A stretch of 47,454 nucleotides of DNA from Methylomonas methanica (GCF_001644035.1 NZ_LUUG01000101.1:1-47454); one strand, 5' to 3'. Numbered from the stretch's first letter, positions 9,065 through 18,374 are shown. The notes: generated from the letters alone by a model not told the origin. Numbers and translations: made by a program.

Positions 9065-9502
9065 TTATTGCGCTTGGCCGTTACCTTGCGCTTGCGCGTC
9101 CGGTGCATCCTGAGCGCCGCCGGTTTTAACGCTACGGCCGTCGGACAGCACGGTGGTGACTGCATAGCCGAAATCCTTGCCGTTCTTGGCGCGATAACCC
9201 TGGATGGTGACTTCGCTACCGACCGGCAGGCTGGCTTTGGTGATGCCTTTTTGTTTCAGACTGAAGGGCGCGCCGAATTCGAATCCCCAATTCTCGGCGC
9301 TGCCGTCGGTTTGCTTGACGTCCAGATACAGCCAGCTATGCGGATTGACCAGTTCCAGCTTGGTGACCACGCCTTTTAACTCTATGGGTTGTTCGGCGTC
9401 GAACTCGGCGGAAAAGGCGTGGTGGGCGTGGACTGGCGGCGCTGTCAGGGAGAGTAGGCCGCCAACAAATATCACGCTTACCAGTTTGCCTTTCGTGTTC
9501 AT
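9065..9502 (-). CDS. DUF6152-like secreted protein, first gene of operon
   Basis: A 145-residue protein with a signal peptide ending in PVHAHHAF. The mature part (about 110 residues) is a small beta-barrel-like domain with ELKGVVTKLELVNPHSWLYLDV and GSEVTIQGYRAKNG, typical of DUF6152 as I know it. The C-terminal 20 residues are Gln/Ala/Gly-rich. The family's function is unknown. The ribosome binding site ggagg lies seven bases before the ATG. It opens the six-gene minus-strand operon ending with the cytochrome at 5522. Confidence 0.72.
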   Translation of the reverse strand: MNTKGKLVSVIFVGGLLSLTAPPVHAHHAFSAEFDAEQPIELKGVVTKLELVNPHSWLYLDVKQTDGSAENWGFEFGAPFSLKQKGITKASLPVGSEVTIQGYRAKNGKDFGYAVTTVLSDGRSVKTGGAQDAPDAQAQGNGQAQ

Positions 9503-10218
9503 TCGATATGTCCTCCGCTAATTCGCTAAAAAATCAAGCGTGGAAAATGGTTTGCTTAACTTTCCACGTCGCCTCCGCCTAAACAGCAAAAATCAGGCCC
9601 ACAATCCATAACAACACGCGAATCAGGAATATTTGTTTGGCTAAATCACTGTTTTTGTTTTAATTGTTTTACGAGTGACGATCAGGTTACGATCAAAAAC
9701 AGGAGGATGTTTTGTCGGTGAGGGCAACTGCTTTGCTGTTGACGCAGCAGCGGAACAACATCCTTTGAACAATTGTCCATCGGTATTCCCAAGCCGCGCA
9801 TACGCACCGAAAATATATCTGGCGGCACCGCCGAAAGCTTTGGCTTCGCCCCGCCGGGCTACAGGGACATCCACAAATTGCTCGGCCGTACGCCGCAATC
9901 GCCGGTGCGCACCGCTGCATGCCTCGTCGGCACCTCCGCGGGAATTGGATGTACCGGCGCACCACTCGGCGGCAACCACGAGGGTGTTTTGCGTGCCGCC
10001 CTGACACTCGGCAACCGGCCCGATCCTGTTTTAATCACCCACCAGTTTGACTGGTCGTTGCCGCCAACGCCGGCCGGCATGAATTCGACGGGAAACTAGC
10101 GGATAAGCGACGTAGGTTAGTACTTGTATAATTGAGTACCGATGATCTGATCGGTTTGCGTATTACCGAAATAAAGGCGCATATTCCAATCAACAATTTA
10201 TTCTCTGGCTGACCACCC
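9503..10218. other. Long intergenic region without a convincing gene
   Basis: About 700 bp separate two divergent genes. Overlapping open frames on both strands between 9641 and 10100 are rich in Arg, Ala, Pro and Cys and match no family I know. None has a good ribosome binding site or a hydrophobic or globular pattern. The stretch is more GC-rich than the flanking leaders and could be decayed coding sequence or a dispersed repeat. A short minus-strand stretch near 9577-9640 would read as a transmembrane-like peptide (IFLIRVLLWIVGLIFAV) but has no start codon. Confidence 0.35.
10120..10139. promoter_or_regulatory. Inverted-repeat site before the acylase gene
   Basis: GTACT and AGTAC arms enclose a 10-bp AT-rich centre (tgtataattg) that also resembles a -10 box (tataat). 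It is followed immediately by CCGAT/ATCGG arms. It lies 80 bp before the acylase start and could be a promoter with an operator, though this is weakly supported. Confidence 0.3.
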
Positions 10219-12576
10219 ATGCGGAAAACCCGAACCGTATTTCTATCAATCTGTTTTTTGACACTTGTTTTATGCGGGCTGATCTACTCGGCGCTGCGTG
10301 CGTCATTACCGACGGAAAGCGGCGAACTGAAATTACCCGGCCTGGCTACGACTGCTACCGTGCAGAGCGATACCCTGGGTGTTCCTTCCATTGTCGCCAG
10401 TAACCGGGAGGATGCTTTTCGGACCCTGGGTTATTTACATGCCCGCGACCGCTTATTTCAAATGGAATTGATGCGTCGCAAGAGCGCTGGCCGTTTGGCG
10501 GAATTGTTTGGTGCCTCAGCGCTTAAGCTGGATCGTAAGCAACGTACTTATCAACTTTCCAGAACCGCCAGTACCATAGTCCAGGATCTGCCCGCTGCTC
10601 AACGCCTGACCTTGCAAGCCTATGTCGAAGGCGTCAATGCGTATATCCAACAAGCGCGGATATTACCGCCGGAGTTTCTGGTGTTGCGGCATAGCCCGGA
10701 ACCCTGGCGAGCCGAAGACAGCATCTTGGTGGCTTTGGGGATGTTTCAAACCTTGAACGGCCAGGAACAGGACGAGCGCATGGTCAGCGTGATGGAACAA
10801 GCACTGCCAGCGGATTTGCTAAGATTCTTAACGCCCGACACCGATAGTTACGCCACTGTGTTGGTCGGAGGCCCGAGTTCCCGGCGTTTCAGCCAGAGCA
10901 TTCCTGTGCAGGCCATCGCGGCTTTGCCGGATGTAGACGCGCATCTGGCCCAGAATCACGTCGATGCCGACAATGTCGTTGCCGGCTCTAACAACTGGGT
11001 GGTCGCCGGCAGCAAAACAGCGGACGGTCGCGCCATCGTGGCGAACGATATGCATCTGGGTTTGGGTGTACCCAATATTTGGTATCGCGCAGACTTGAAG
11101 TATGGAGATAAACATATTTACGGCGTGACGCTGCCCGGCCTGCCGGCTGTCGTGGTCGGCGGCAATAACGACGTGGCCTGGGGATTTACCAACGTCACCG
11201 CCGATCTAGTGGATTTGGTGCGCCTGGAGCTGGATGCCGCCAATCCGATGCGTTACCGGACGCCGCAAGGTTGGCGCGAATTTGCTCAACACATCGAGAC
11301 GATAAAGGTTAAGGATGCCGCCGCTGAGGACATTACTTTACAAGACACCGTTTGGGGACCGGTTTCCGATCAGCTCTTGCTGGGCCAGCCGGTGGCGGTC
11401 AAGTGGGTGGCGCTGGAACGGCATGCGGTAGACCTGGGTTTGCTGGAGATGGATAACGCCCAAAGCACCCCTCAAGCGATGACCATCATGAACAATGCCG
11501 GCGGACCGGCGCAGAATGTGGTGTTTGCCGATACGCAAGGCCATATCGGCTGGACGTACATGGGGCGTTTTCCAAAGCGATTGGGTTTTGACGGTTTAGC
11601 CAGCCGCTCCTGGGCCGATGGTAATTTGGCATGGCAGGGTTATATTCCGCCGGACGAGTTACCGCGCTTGATGGACCCTGCCCAGGGTTTTATCGCCACG
11701 GCCAACAACAGAACCTTGGGCAACGACTACCCGCATGTGATTGCCCACAATTGGGCACTGGGCTACCGGGCATTTCGCATCGCGGAATTATTGCACGACC
11801 GCCAGGGCTTAACCGAGCAGGATTTACTCACTATTCAACTGGATAGCCGCGGCGGCGCCTTGGATTATTTCCAGCAGCTGGCATTGGCGGAACTCCGCGA
11901 CTTGCATAACAAAGAGTCTGACTTACAAGAGGTGGAACGGGCGTTGCAGGCCTGGGATGGCCATATGCGGGTAAGCAGCATCGGCGCCGCGTTTTTGCAA
12001 GAATTTAGAAAACGCTTGGCGGAAGAAGTGTTTGCCAAGGTAGTGGCCGCATGCCGCGTGCATGATCCTGATTTCCGGTACGCCTGGCGAGAAATGGAAA
12101 CGCCCTTGCGGCAGCTGCTGACCGAGCGGCCGACAGGCTTGCTGAGCAGTCGTTATCATGACGACTGGCGGCTGATGATTGTCGATATTCTCCGCCAAAC
12201 CCATGAGGCATTGCACCGGCAATATCCGGAAACCGAGTTGGCGAAGCTCACCTGGGGGCAAACGCATGGCGTGAACTTGCAGCATCCTTTCAGCCGCGTC
12301 GCACCTTTATTGGGCAATGTGCTAGATATGCCGGCTTTCGCGAGCGATGGTTGCGCCAGCGTCTGCGTCAGAGTAATGGATAATGGCCACGGTGCCAGCG
12401 AGAGACTGGTGCTATCGCCGGCCCACCCAGAGGATGCTATTTTCCATATGCCCGGCGGCCAGTCCGGACATGTGTTGTCGCCGCATTATCGGGACCAACA
12501 ACAATCCTGGCAGGATGGACTAGCCACGCCCTTGCAAGCAAATGCCAAACCCGAGATCCTGTCTTTTGTGCCCTAA
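10219..12576 (+). CDS. Penicillin acylase family protein (Ntn hydrolase)
   Basis: A 785-residue protein of normal family length. The N-terminus has one hydrophobic segment (about 7-28), a signal or anchor. It is made as a precursor that cuts itself into alpha and beta chains. The cleavage site and nucleophile are visible as AGSNNWVV, with Ser257 as the new N-terminus of the beta chain. Other family blocks are LGYLHARDRLFQMEL in the alpha chain, and GVTLPGLPAVVVGGNNDVAWGFTN and TANNRTLG in the beta chain. Family members hydrolyse amides such as penicillins, acyl-homoserine lactones and acyl-peptides; the substrate here cannot be told. It is flanked by unrelated genes and probably stands alone. 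Confidence 0.9.
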   Translation: MRKTRTVFLSICFLTLVLCGLIYSALRASLPTESGELKLPGLATTATVQSDTLGVPSIVASNREDAFRTLGYLHARDRLFQMELMRRKSAGRLAELFGASALKLDRKQRTYQLSRTASTIVQDLPAAQRLTLQAYVEGVNAYIQQARILPPEFLVLRHSPEPWRAEDSILVALGMFQTLNGQEQDERMVSVMEQALPADLLRFLTPDTDSYATVLVGGPSSRRFSQSIPVQAIAALPDVDAHLAQNHVDADNVVAGSNNWVVAGSKTADGRAIVANDMHLGLGVPNIWYRADLKYGDKHIYGVTLPGLPAVVVGGNNDVAWGFTNVTADLVDLVRLELDAANPMRYRTPQGWREFAQHIETIKVKDAAAEDITLQDTVWGPVSDQLLLGQPVAVKWVALERHAVDLGLLEMDNAQSTPQAMTIMNNAGGPAQNVVFADTQGHIGWTYMGRFPKRLGFDGLASRSWADGNLAWQGYIPPDELPRLMDPAQGFIATANNRTLGNDYPHVIAHNWALGYRAFRIAELLHDRQGLTEQDLLTIQLDSRGGALDYFQQLALAELRDLHNKESDLQEVERALQAWDGHMRVSSIGAAFLQEFRKRLAEEVFAKVVAACRVHDPDFRYAWREMETPLRQLLTERPTGLLSSRYHDDWRLMIVDILRQTHEALHRQYPETELAKLTWGQTHGVNLQHPFSRVAPLLGNVLDMPAFASDGCASVCVRVMDNGHGASERLVLSPAHPEDAIFHMPGGQSGHVLSPHYRDQQQSWQDGLATPLQANAKPEILSFVP

Positions 12577-12753
12577 CGAGAGCCTCTAAAAATTCTCCCT
12601 ACTGCTGGTGATTTAGGGAAAGAACTGATTTTTATTGATTCCAGGGGTAAAGCCTTACGCATAATAAGAAGTCAGCCCCAGCAGGCTCAAACCAAAAAAT
12701 TTCGACCTCAGCGCAACAAAGCCGAGACTTTGAGCAAAACCAACAACCAGGAT

Positions 12754-14370
12754 TTATCGGGAAAACGCCGCGATAAATCGCTCCCGTAATTTATCCATGC
12801 CAAGCACAGGCGCATCGCTGGCCGGTAGCATGCCGTCCGTCCATTGCCAATCCTTTATGGTGTCCATCACCTTGGTGTCACGACTGATCAGATGTACCAA
12901 TACATCGTGGCTATCCGATTCGCCGGTCACGAACGGCGCCGGTTGGTGATCGCCCAACATCAGAATCACCAGGTTATCGTCGCCAAAAGTAATAGCGTAG
13001 GAGACGATATTAGCCAACGCGTATTCGATGGATTTTCGATATTGCTCGCGGATGCGCTCGGTGTTTTGCCAGACGACTTCCGGGGTGTCCCCGACTCGGG
13101 CTTGATTGAAAATGCTGCCATCGCCCACCTGATCCCAATCCACCTGCGCCGGCAAAGGAGTCCACGGCGCGTGCGACGAGATCAAGGCCAACTCGGCCAT
13201 CAACGGTTGCCGAGCACCGGGCTTGCGCTCCAAGACTTGCAGGGCCGATAGTGTGTATTGGTCCGGCATGGTGATCCAGTTGAAGGTTTGGCCTTTGTAG
13301 CCCAAATCCTTGGCGGCATAGATGCGGTCGTAGCCGAAGTATTCGCCTTGCGGCCAGGCCATCGTATGTGCCGGCTGTACCGCTACCGTGCGCCAGCCGG
13401 CCCGGTGGAACAGTCGATTTAGGGAGGGGCGTTGACTCATCACCAAACGGTCGTAGCGGGTCTGGCTATTGATCCATAGACCGGACATCAACGTGCCATG
13501 CGCCAGCCAGCTGATGCCGCCGTAAGTCGGTGAAGTTAAGTAAGCGCTGCGCGCCGACAACCCGTTTGCGGCGAGATCGGCGCTGCTTTGTTGCAGCAAC
13601 GGGCGGATGTGGGCAGCGTAATCGGCTTTGTCGAGCACGGTCCGGCCATACGATTCGATGAACACCACCAGCACATCCTTGCCTTTCAATTTTTCGAACA
13701 ATGCGCTGTCCGGCACTGCGGCATAAGGATCGCTATCCACTACATTGTTGAAACTATCCAAATCGGCCACGCTGCTACGGATGCCGGCAACGTGCTGGGT
13801 CATTAGGTCGTAAAACGGTTTGCCGGCCTGTGGCCAGCCCGCGCAGGCGAAAATGCCCCAGCCCAAAAGTCCGGCGACTAAACCCGTGCAACTAATTTTC
13901 GACCAACGTTGCAACAGCGTTTGTACCCGGCGCAGCAAGGTGTTGGTCAACAAAAAAATACTCAGTAACAAGGCGATGAGCAAACCAGCGACGACGATGG
14001 CGCCAATGTGGCCAATGGCGCCTTGCAGCAGATTCAGGCCGTCCGCCGGAAAGCGGGAATCAAGTACCGGATTGAACGGTCGGTCGAAAACCTGGTACGC
14101 CGCGACGTCGGCCAATTTAGTGATGATCCCGGTTCCGAGCAGGCCGACGGCAACCCAGCGAATCAATACGGCTCCCCTGCCCCGGACCAATAAAGCCAGA
14201 CCGAGCAATAGCGCTTCCAACGGTAAGGAAGCAAAAGCCGCCACTGTTATCAAGCTTAGGCGATTGGGAATAAGCAAAGCCGCCAATACATAAATCACCG
14301 CGAAACCATTCAAGCCCCTTTTGAAGTGAGCAGTCCGGTGAGTATTGAAAATCCTGTTATCGCCTAGCAT
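12754..14370 (-). CDS. Membrane sulfatase-fold transferase (LTA synthase/phosphoethanolamine transferase-like)
   Basis: A 538-residue protein: four to five membrane helices in the first ~200 residues, then a periplasmic alkaline-phosphatase/sulfatase-type domain. Visible family features are DVLVVFIESYGRTVL (strand with metal-binding Glu), SPTYGGISWLAHGTLMSGL (conserved around the catalytic Ser/Thr nucleophile) and LVILMLGDHQPAP (metal-binding Asp-His). This is the layout of enzymes that move phosphoglycerol or phosphoethanolamine onto envelope glycolipids or glycans. A gggag site lies five bases before the ATG. The next genes on the other strand are a CDP-alcohol phosphotransferase and a flippase-like protein, which suggests a shared lipid-head-group theme. 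Confidence 0.8.
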   Translation of the reverse strand: MLGDNRIFNTHRTAHFKRGLNGFAVIYVLAALLIPNRLSLITVAAFASLPLEALLLGLALLVRGRGAVLIRWVAVGLLGTGIITKLADVAAYQVFDRPFNPVLDSRFPADGLNLLQGAIGHIGAIVVAGLLIALLLSIFLLTNTLLRRVQTLLQRWSKISCTGLVAGLLGWGIFACAGWPQAGKPFYDLMTQHVAGIRSSVADLDSFNNVVDSDPYAAVPDSALFEKLKGKDVLVVFIESYGRTVLDKADYAAHIRPLLQQSSADLAANGLSARSAYLTSPTYGGISWLAHGTLMSGLWINSQTRYDRLVMSQRPSLNRLFHRAGWRTVAVQPAHTMAWPQGEYFGYDRIYAAKDLGYKGQTFNWITMPDQYTLSALQVLERKPGARQPLMAELALISSHAPWTPLPAQVDWDQVGDGSIFNQARVGDTPEVVWQNTERIREQYRKSIEYALANIVSYAITFGDDNLVILMLGDHQPAPFVTGESDSHDVLVHLISRDTKVMDTIKDWQWTDGMLPASDAPVLGMDKLRERFIAAFSR

Positions 14371-14572
14371 CTACACTCCCGTAGCGAGGCGGTTAAATCC
14401 GGGTGGCAAACGCTTTGCCGATAAAGAGCATATATGTTTATTGGGAAGCGCATGTAGGTGAGAAATCGCGATTATTGTTTTAGATGGAAAATACTTGAAA
14501 GCAAAAACAACGCCAAACTGGCATGGCTTCTGCTGGAGCTTGTTGATTGATCTGACTCAGTAATTGAAAAAC

Positions 14573-15691
14573 ATGCAAGCAACCGAAAACGTCGTCTTAA
14601 ATTTACTGCAACACGAAGTGCGCGTCATTGCCGCATTGGGTGTGGGCGTGCTGCTGATCGGCTTTGGTTTTTTCTGCCTAGCCGAGAGCTGGATACTCGC
14701 CGGCCAATGGATGATTCTGGCGAGTCTGATTTGGGCTTATGTCTGCCGCTGCGTGTGGCGGCGCTTACCCTTGAATCGCGCCAGCGCCAAAGCACCTCTC
14801 TACTGTAGCCTCGGCTGGGGTAACCGTTTAACCATCGTGCGCGGCGGCTGCATAGCCCTGACCGGCGGCTTTTTGTTTATGCAGCAAACGCTTGCATCTT
14901 ATATGTGGTTGCCGGCGCTGTGTTATACGCTGGCGGCTATCCTCGACCGCTTGGACGGTTTCGCGGCTCGCCGCAGCGGACAGGTAAGCCTGTTGGGCAA
15001 TGAATTGGACATTCGCTTCGATGCGCTGGGACTGGTAATCGCGCCGCTATTGGCGATTGGTTTGGGAAAATTGCATATCTCTTATCTGCTGTTGAGCATG
15101 GCTTACTATGTATACCGATGGGGCTTACACCGCCGCAGTTTGCGGGGTTTGCCGCTACACGCCTTGCCGGAAAACCCGCTACGTCGCACCTTGGCGGGCT
15201 TTCAAATGGCTTTCGTCGCGGTAGCGCTTTGGCCGCTGCTTGATCCTGAATTGACTGTTATCGCCGGCATTGCCTTCATGTTGCCGGTGTTGTTCGGATT
15301 TGCAGCAGACTGGTGGGTGGTCTGCGGTGCGTTAACGCCGCAGGCTTATGAGCGTTTGGCGGATTGGAGCGATCAGTTTTTTCAGCCAGGCTTGCGGGTC
15401 TTGTTTGCCTTGCTGCTGTTTTTGCTCATGCAGGATGCAATCGATGTGGCGGACAATATAGTGACATTTGGCTTGCCGCTGGTCGCGGGTCTTGTATTGC
15501 TTGGCCTGGCCGGACGTTTGGGGGCGCTGATCGTACTAGCATGGTTGGGCTTGCATTATCCGACCGCTAGCCATCCAGTGGTGTCTTACCTATTAATCTT
15601 TACAGCCAGCTGGATTGTGCTGCTGGGCACCGGCTGCTATAGCCTGTGGCCATGGGGCGACGAATGGATTCAACGCTATGACGGGGCCTGA
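14573..15691 (+). CDS. CDP-alcohol phosphotransferase family membrane protein
   Basis: A 372-residue polytopic membrane protein. The signature DxxDGxxAR...GxxxDxxxD is complete in ILDRLDGFAARR and LGNELDIRFD (about residues 126-151). These enzymes transfer a phosphoalcohol from a CDP-activated donor, as in phospholipid synthesis. At about 370 residues it is longer than the usual ~200, with extra helices at the C-terminus. The ATG at 14573 is chosen; a TTG three codons upstream is possible. Its stop overlaps the next start (TGATG), so the two are translationally coupled. Confidence 0.85.
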   Translation: MQATENVVLNLLQHEVRVIAALGVGVLLIGFGFFCLAESWILAGQWMILASLIWAYVCRCVWRRLPLNRASAKAPLYCSLGWGNRLTIVRGGCIALTGGFLFMQQTLASYMWLPALCYTLAAILDRLDGFAARRSGQVSLLGNELDIRFDALGLVIAPLLAIGLGKLHISYLLLSMAYYVYRWGLHRRSLRGLPLHALPENPLRRTLAGFQMAFVAVALWPLLDPELTVIAGIAFMLPVLFGFAADWWVVCGALTPQAYERLADWSDQFFQPGLRVLFALLLFLLMQDAIDVADNIVTFGLPLVAGLVLLGLAGRLGALIVLAWLGLHYPTASHPVVSYLLIFTASWIVLLGTGCYSLWPWGDEWIQRYDGA

Positions 15692-16680
15692 TGACCTGGC
15701 TTAAAGCGCTTCCGTTTTTGTTGTGGCTGCCGGCATTGCTGCTAGTTGGAGCGGTGTTTAGTCAATTGCCGCTCGCCACTATCACCCTGACCATTGGCAC
15801 ACTTTCTTTCAACCAATGGCTGGCCTGGATAGGGCTGAATCTCGTCATTATTTTGCTCGCTGCCAAGCGTTGGTGGGTGTTGAGTAACTTGCTGAAATTA
15901 CCGGTCGGCGTTGGTCAGTTATTGATGATTCGTCAAGCCGGCCAAGCAGTCAATTTCATCACGCCCGGCCCGCAGTTCGGTGGCGAGCCTTTGCAAATTT
16001 TCTGGTTGTACAAGCGTTGCCATTTGCCGCTGCACGGGGCGCTGTTGGCATTGGGTCTGAATAGGTTTTACGAGCTATGGATCAACTTCACCATCCTGGT
16101 CCTGGCTGTGCTGCTGTTGCTGTTGCTGGCTTCGCCGGCCGGCGCTGTCGCCAACTGGCAGGAAATCCTGCTGAGTCTGACTACTATCTTGCTGACCTTG
16201 TCCCTATTTGGCTGGTTTATTTTAAAGCGGCCGGAACGGGTATTGGCTTGGCTCAAACGCCTGGCGCGGCGCTGGCAGCATCATCCGCGCTTGCAACACA
16301 TCGAAACGCATTGGCAGCGCTTGGGTAGCGACTTAAAGGATGCGGTAACGGCAGGTAAGCCCGCTTTATTCAAAACCTTTATATTCTCTCTGTGCGGCTG
16401 GGCCGGTTTGCTATTGGAGTTATGGCTGCTGCTCGGCGTGTTCGATTTTGCCCTAGATATGTCCGCGTTTCTGGTTGTTTTGGTGGCGATGCGCCTGTCT
16501 TTTTTGTTACCGCTGCCGGGCGGCGTCGGATCGTTGGAAGCAGCGCTGTTTTGGGCGTTTCAATATTTGAGTTGGCCTGCCGAGGCGGCTGTTGGTTTGA
16601 TTGCTTTGATGCGTCTGCGCGATGCGATTATGCTCATCGGCGGCTTGGGTTGTTTGCGCGTGTTACAGGCAAGTCGGTAG
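15691..16680 (+). CDS. Flippase-like / lysylphosphatidylglycerol-synthase TM-domain protein
   Basis: A 329-residue polytopic membrane protein with about eight helices. It resembles the LPG_synthase_TM (UPF0104) superfamily, including a conserved RQAGQAVNFITPGPQFGGEP block and the closing LPLPGGVGSLEAALFW block. Proteins of this group are thought to flip or move lipids. No aminoacyl-transferase domain is attached, so it is not a full MprF. The start overlaps the stop of the CDP-alcohol phosphotransferase, and together they look like a synthesis-and-translocation pair. Confidence 0.82.
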   Translation: MTWLKALPFLLWLPALLLVGAVFSQLPLATITLTIGTLSFNQWLAWIGLNLVIILLAAKRWWVLSNLLKLPVGVGQLLMIRQAGQAVNFITPGPQFGGEPLQIFWLYKRCHLPLHGALLALGLNRFYELWINFTILVLAVLLLLLLASPAGAVANWQEILLSLTTILLTLSLFGWFILKRPERVLAWLKRLARRWQHHPRLQHIETHWQRLGSDLKDAVTAGKPALFKTFIFSLCGWAGLLLELWLLLGVFDFALDMSAFLVVLVAMRLSFLLPLPGGVGSLEAALFWAFQYLSWPAEAAVGLIALMRLRDAIMLIGGLGCLRVLQASR

Positions 16681-16978
16681 CGTAAGTGCCTCCCTAAAGG
16701 CAGGGTATCAGCAAACACTGCCTGTATTGCAACAGCCGGCGGGCATTATTTCTGTTCAGAAACGGAATTTCTTCGTGATTTAAAACTACCCATCCAATTT
16801 AATTTGACCGTCATTCCCGCGAAAGCGGGAATCCATAGCCCACCTAGACTCCCGCCTGCGCGGGAGCGACGACATCTAAAAGCCAAGTTAGTAAATACGG
16901 CACGATTAGTGCTGTTTTCGGAGCGGGAACCTTGCTCAAGGAATCCGTTTTGATAACCCATAACCAGAGAGAAAATGC
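16681..16978. other. Intergenic region with REP-like double hairpin
   Basis: About 300 bp with no gene. It carries the two G/C-rich palindromes described separately and, near 16970, the ribosome binding site of the lectin-like gene (gagag before ATG). Confidence 0.5.
16813..16866. repeat. Pair of GC-rich hairpins, REP/MITE-like
   Basis: Two perfect hairpins lie 16 bp apart: ATTCCCGC-gaaa-GCGGGAAT (16813-16832) and CTCCCGC-ctgc-GCGGGAG (16849-16866). The cattcccgcgaaagcgggaa type is a well-known intergenic repeat of many proteobacteria. It has a different core from the GTAGG-type REPs elsewhere in this window. It is not followed by a T-run, so a simple terminator is unlikely. Confidence 0.7.
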
Positions 16979-17668
16979 ATGAAAAAAACTAGCTTTGTTG
17001 CCGGCCTGCTCGTTCTGAGCGCCAACACTGCCTTCGCTCAACAAGCCCCCAGCGACGCTCCCAAACCGCCGCTAGGCTTCTTTGTTACCAGTGTCGGCTC
17101 CGGTAAAGGCGCGGATCTTGGCGGGCTGGCGGGTGCCGATGCCCATTGCCAAAAACTGGCGACTGAAGCCGGTGCCGGCAACCGCACCTGGCGCGCGTAT
17201 TTGAGCACCCAAGCAACGGCTGATCAACCCGCCGTCAACGCCCGCGACCGAATCGGCAACGGCCCCTGGGCCAATGCCAACGGCGCCATAGTCGCGAATG
17301 ACGTTGCCCATCTGCACGGTGATACCGTGGAGCTAGGCCAGTTGGGTAACAACGTGCATCGCACCACCAACCTGACCGAAAAAGGCGCGCAGATCAACGG
17401 CGTCGGCGCCACCCCTAACCAGCACGACCTGATCACCGGCTCCAAGCCTGACGGCCGTGCTTACACCGATGCCGCAGACCACACCTGTAAAAACTATACC
17501 AGCAGCGGCGAAGGCAGCGTTCGCGTCGGCCATTCCGACCGCACCAACCGTGGCGCCACCGGCGGCAACGTCTCCTGGAACTCCACCCACGACAGCAAGG
17601 GCTGCAGCCAGGAAAACCTGGTCAGCACCGGCGGTGCGGGTTATTTTTATTGCTTTGCGGCGGATTAA
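16979..17668 (+). CDS. Secreted lectin-like (endostatin/CTL-fold) protein
   Basis: A 229-residue protein with a signal peptide (about 1-20, ending in AFAQQ). The mature region has PPLGFFVTSVGSGKGADLGG, LAGADAHCQKLA, RTWRAYLS, a WNSTHDSKGCS-like block and a closing Gly-rich GGAGYFYCFAAD. This pattern is often annotated as lectin in proteobacteria and resembles endostatin/C-type-lectin-like domains. Four cysteines are spaced to form two disulfides. It stands alone, and its ligand is unknown. Confidence 0.65.
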   Translation: MKKTSFVAGLLVLSANTAFAQQAPSDAPKPPLGFFVTSVGSGKGADLGGLAGADAHCQKLATEAGAGNRTWRAYLSTQATADQPAVNARDRIGNGPWANANGAIVANDVAHLHGDTVELGQLGNNVHRTTNLTEKGAQINGVGATPNQHDLITGSKPDGRAYTDAADHTCKNYTSSGEGSVRVGHSDRTNRGATGGNVSWNSTHDSKGCSQENLVSTGGAGYFYCFAAD

Positions 17669-17734
17669 GTTGGTTTGAGAGGGTGGGCACTCATAGCATG
17701 TATCCATCCGCCATATAAGTTGCCATTAAAAAAT

Positions 17735-17764
17735 GTAGGATGGGCTGACGAAAGGAAGCCCATC
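17735..17764. repeat. GTAGG-type REP element
   Basis: GTAGGATGGG is followed by a short loop and CCCATC, forming a GATGGGC/GCCCATC hairpin with a 5' GTAG. The GTAG tetranucleotide before the hairpin foot is the mark of REPs recognised by RAYT transposases. Related copies lie at 19725, 20326, 44843 and 44946. Confidence 0.7.
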
Positions 17765-18370
17765 GTTCGCGATTGATGCGCTTCACCACGTTCAGCAAAT
17801 CCTATGGCGTTGGTGGCCCCTTATTTTCCGCCGTGAGGGAAAGTTATTTCAAATGTAATGGGCGTTTGGTTAAATTCAGGCGATGTCGATAACACTTCGA
17901 CACTCAGTTTATAACGACCTATCTCAAGAGGAAAAACTAAAAGTTGTTTTTCAAGATGATTAGCACCAAAAGAACTCAAACCAATTTCGTGAGTGCTGAT
18001 TTCTTTCTGTATCAATGGTTTTATTGAATTGTTATCGATTCGAGAAATATTAAGTTTGATTGCAAGCGGGGCGGGTTGTAGTTTTTTATCAGGAAGCCAT
18101 TTTCCAGCATAAAGCCGCATTGCATTCCCAACTGGAATGCTAGATTTTTCCGGAGAATCTTGCCAAATGCCTGAGCCTCCAGATAATCCCCAGGCACGTT
18201 TTCGAGTTATTTGATCATTTTCTTCAAATAAATAATTTAGATTTAAAGCTAGTAATCGGTGCGAATTGTCAATAATTTGAAATTCAGTTTCGATTTTATT
18301 TCCTACCTTTTGTACATCAAAAGGGAAATCTATCGGCGGTACAGGAGGCCAAATGTTTTTGTCTTTGCCC

Positions 18371-18374
18371 TTAG
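18371..18374. repeat. Target-site duplication, left copy (TTAG)
   Basis: TTAG directly precedes the left inverted repeat of the IS and is repeated at 19569-19572. TTAG fits the YTAR 4-bp target preference of the IS5 group. Confidence 0.88.

Noticed and set aside
9675..10099. Overlapping plus- and minus-strand frames of about 100 codons
   Set aside because: No start signals and Arg/Pro/Ala-rich translations typical of non-coding GC-rich DNA; kept only as an intergenic observation.
16813..16866. Possible CRISPR repeats
   Set aside because: Only two different hairpins 16 bp apart; no regular spacing, no identical repeats and no cas genes.
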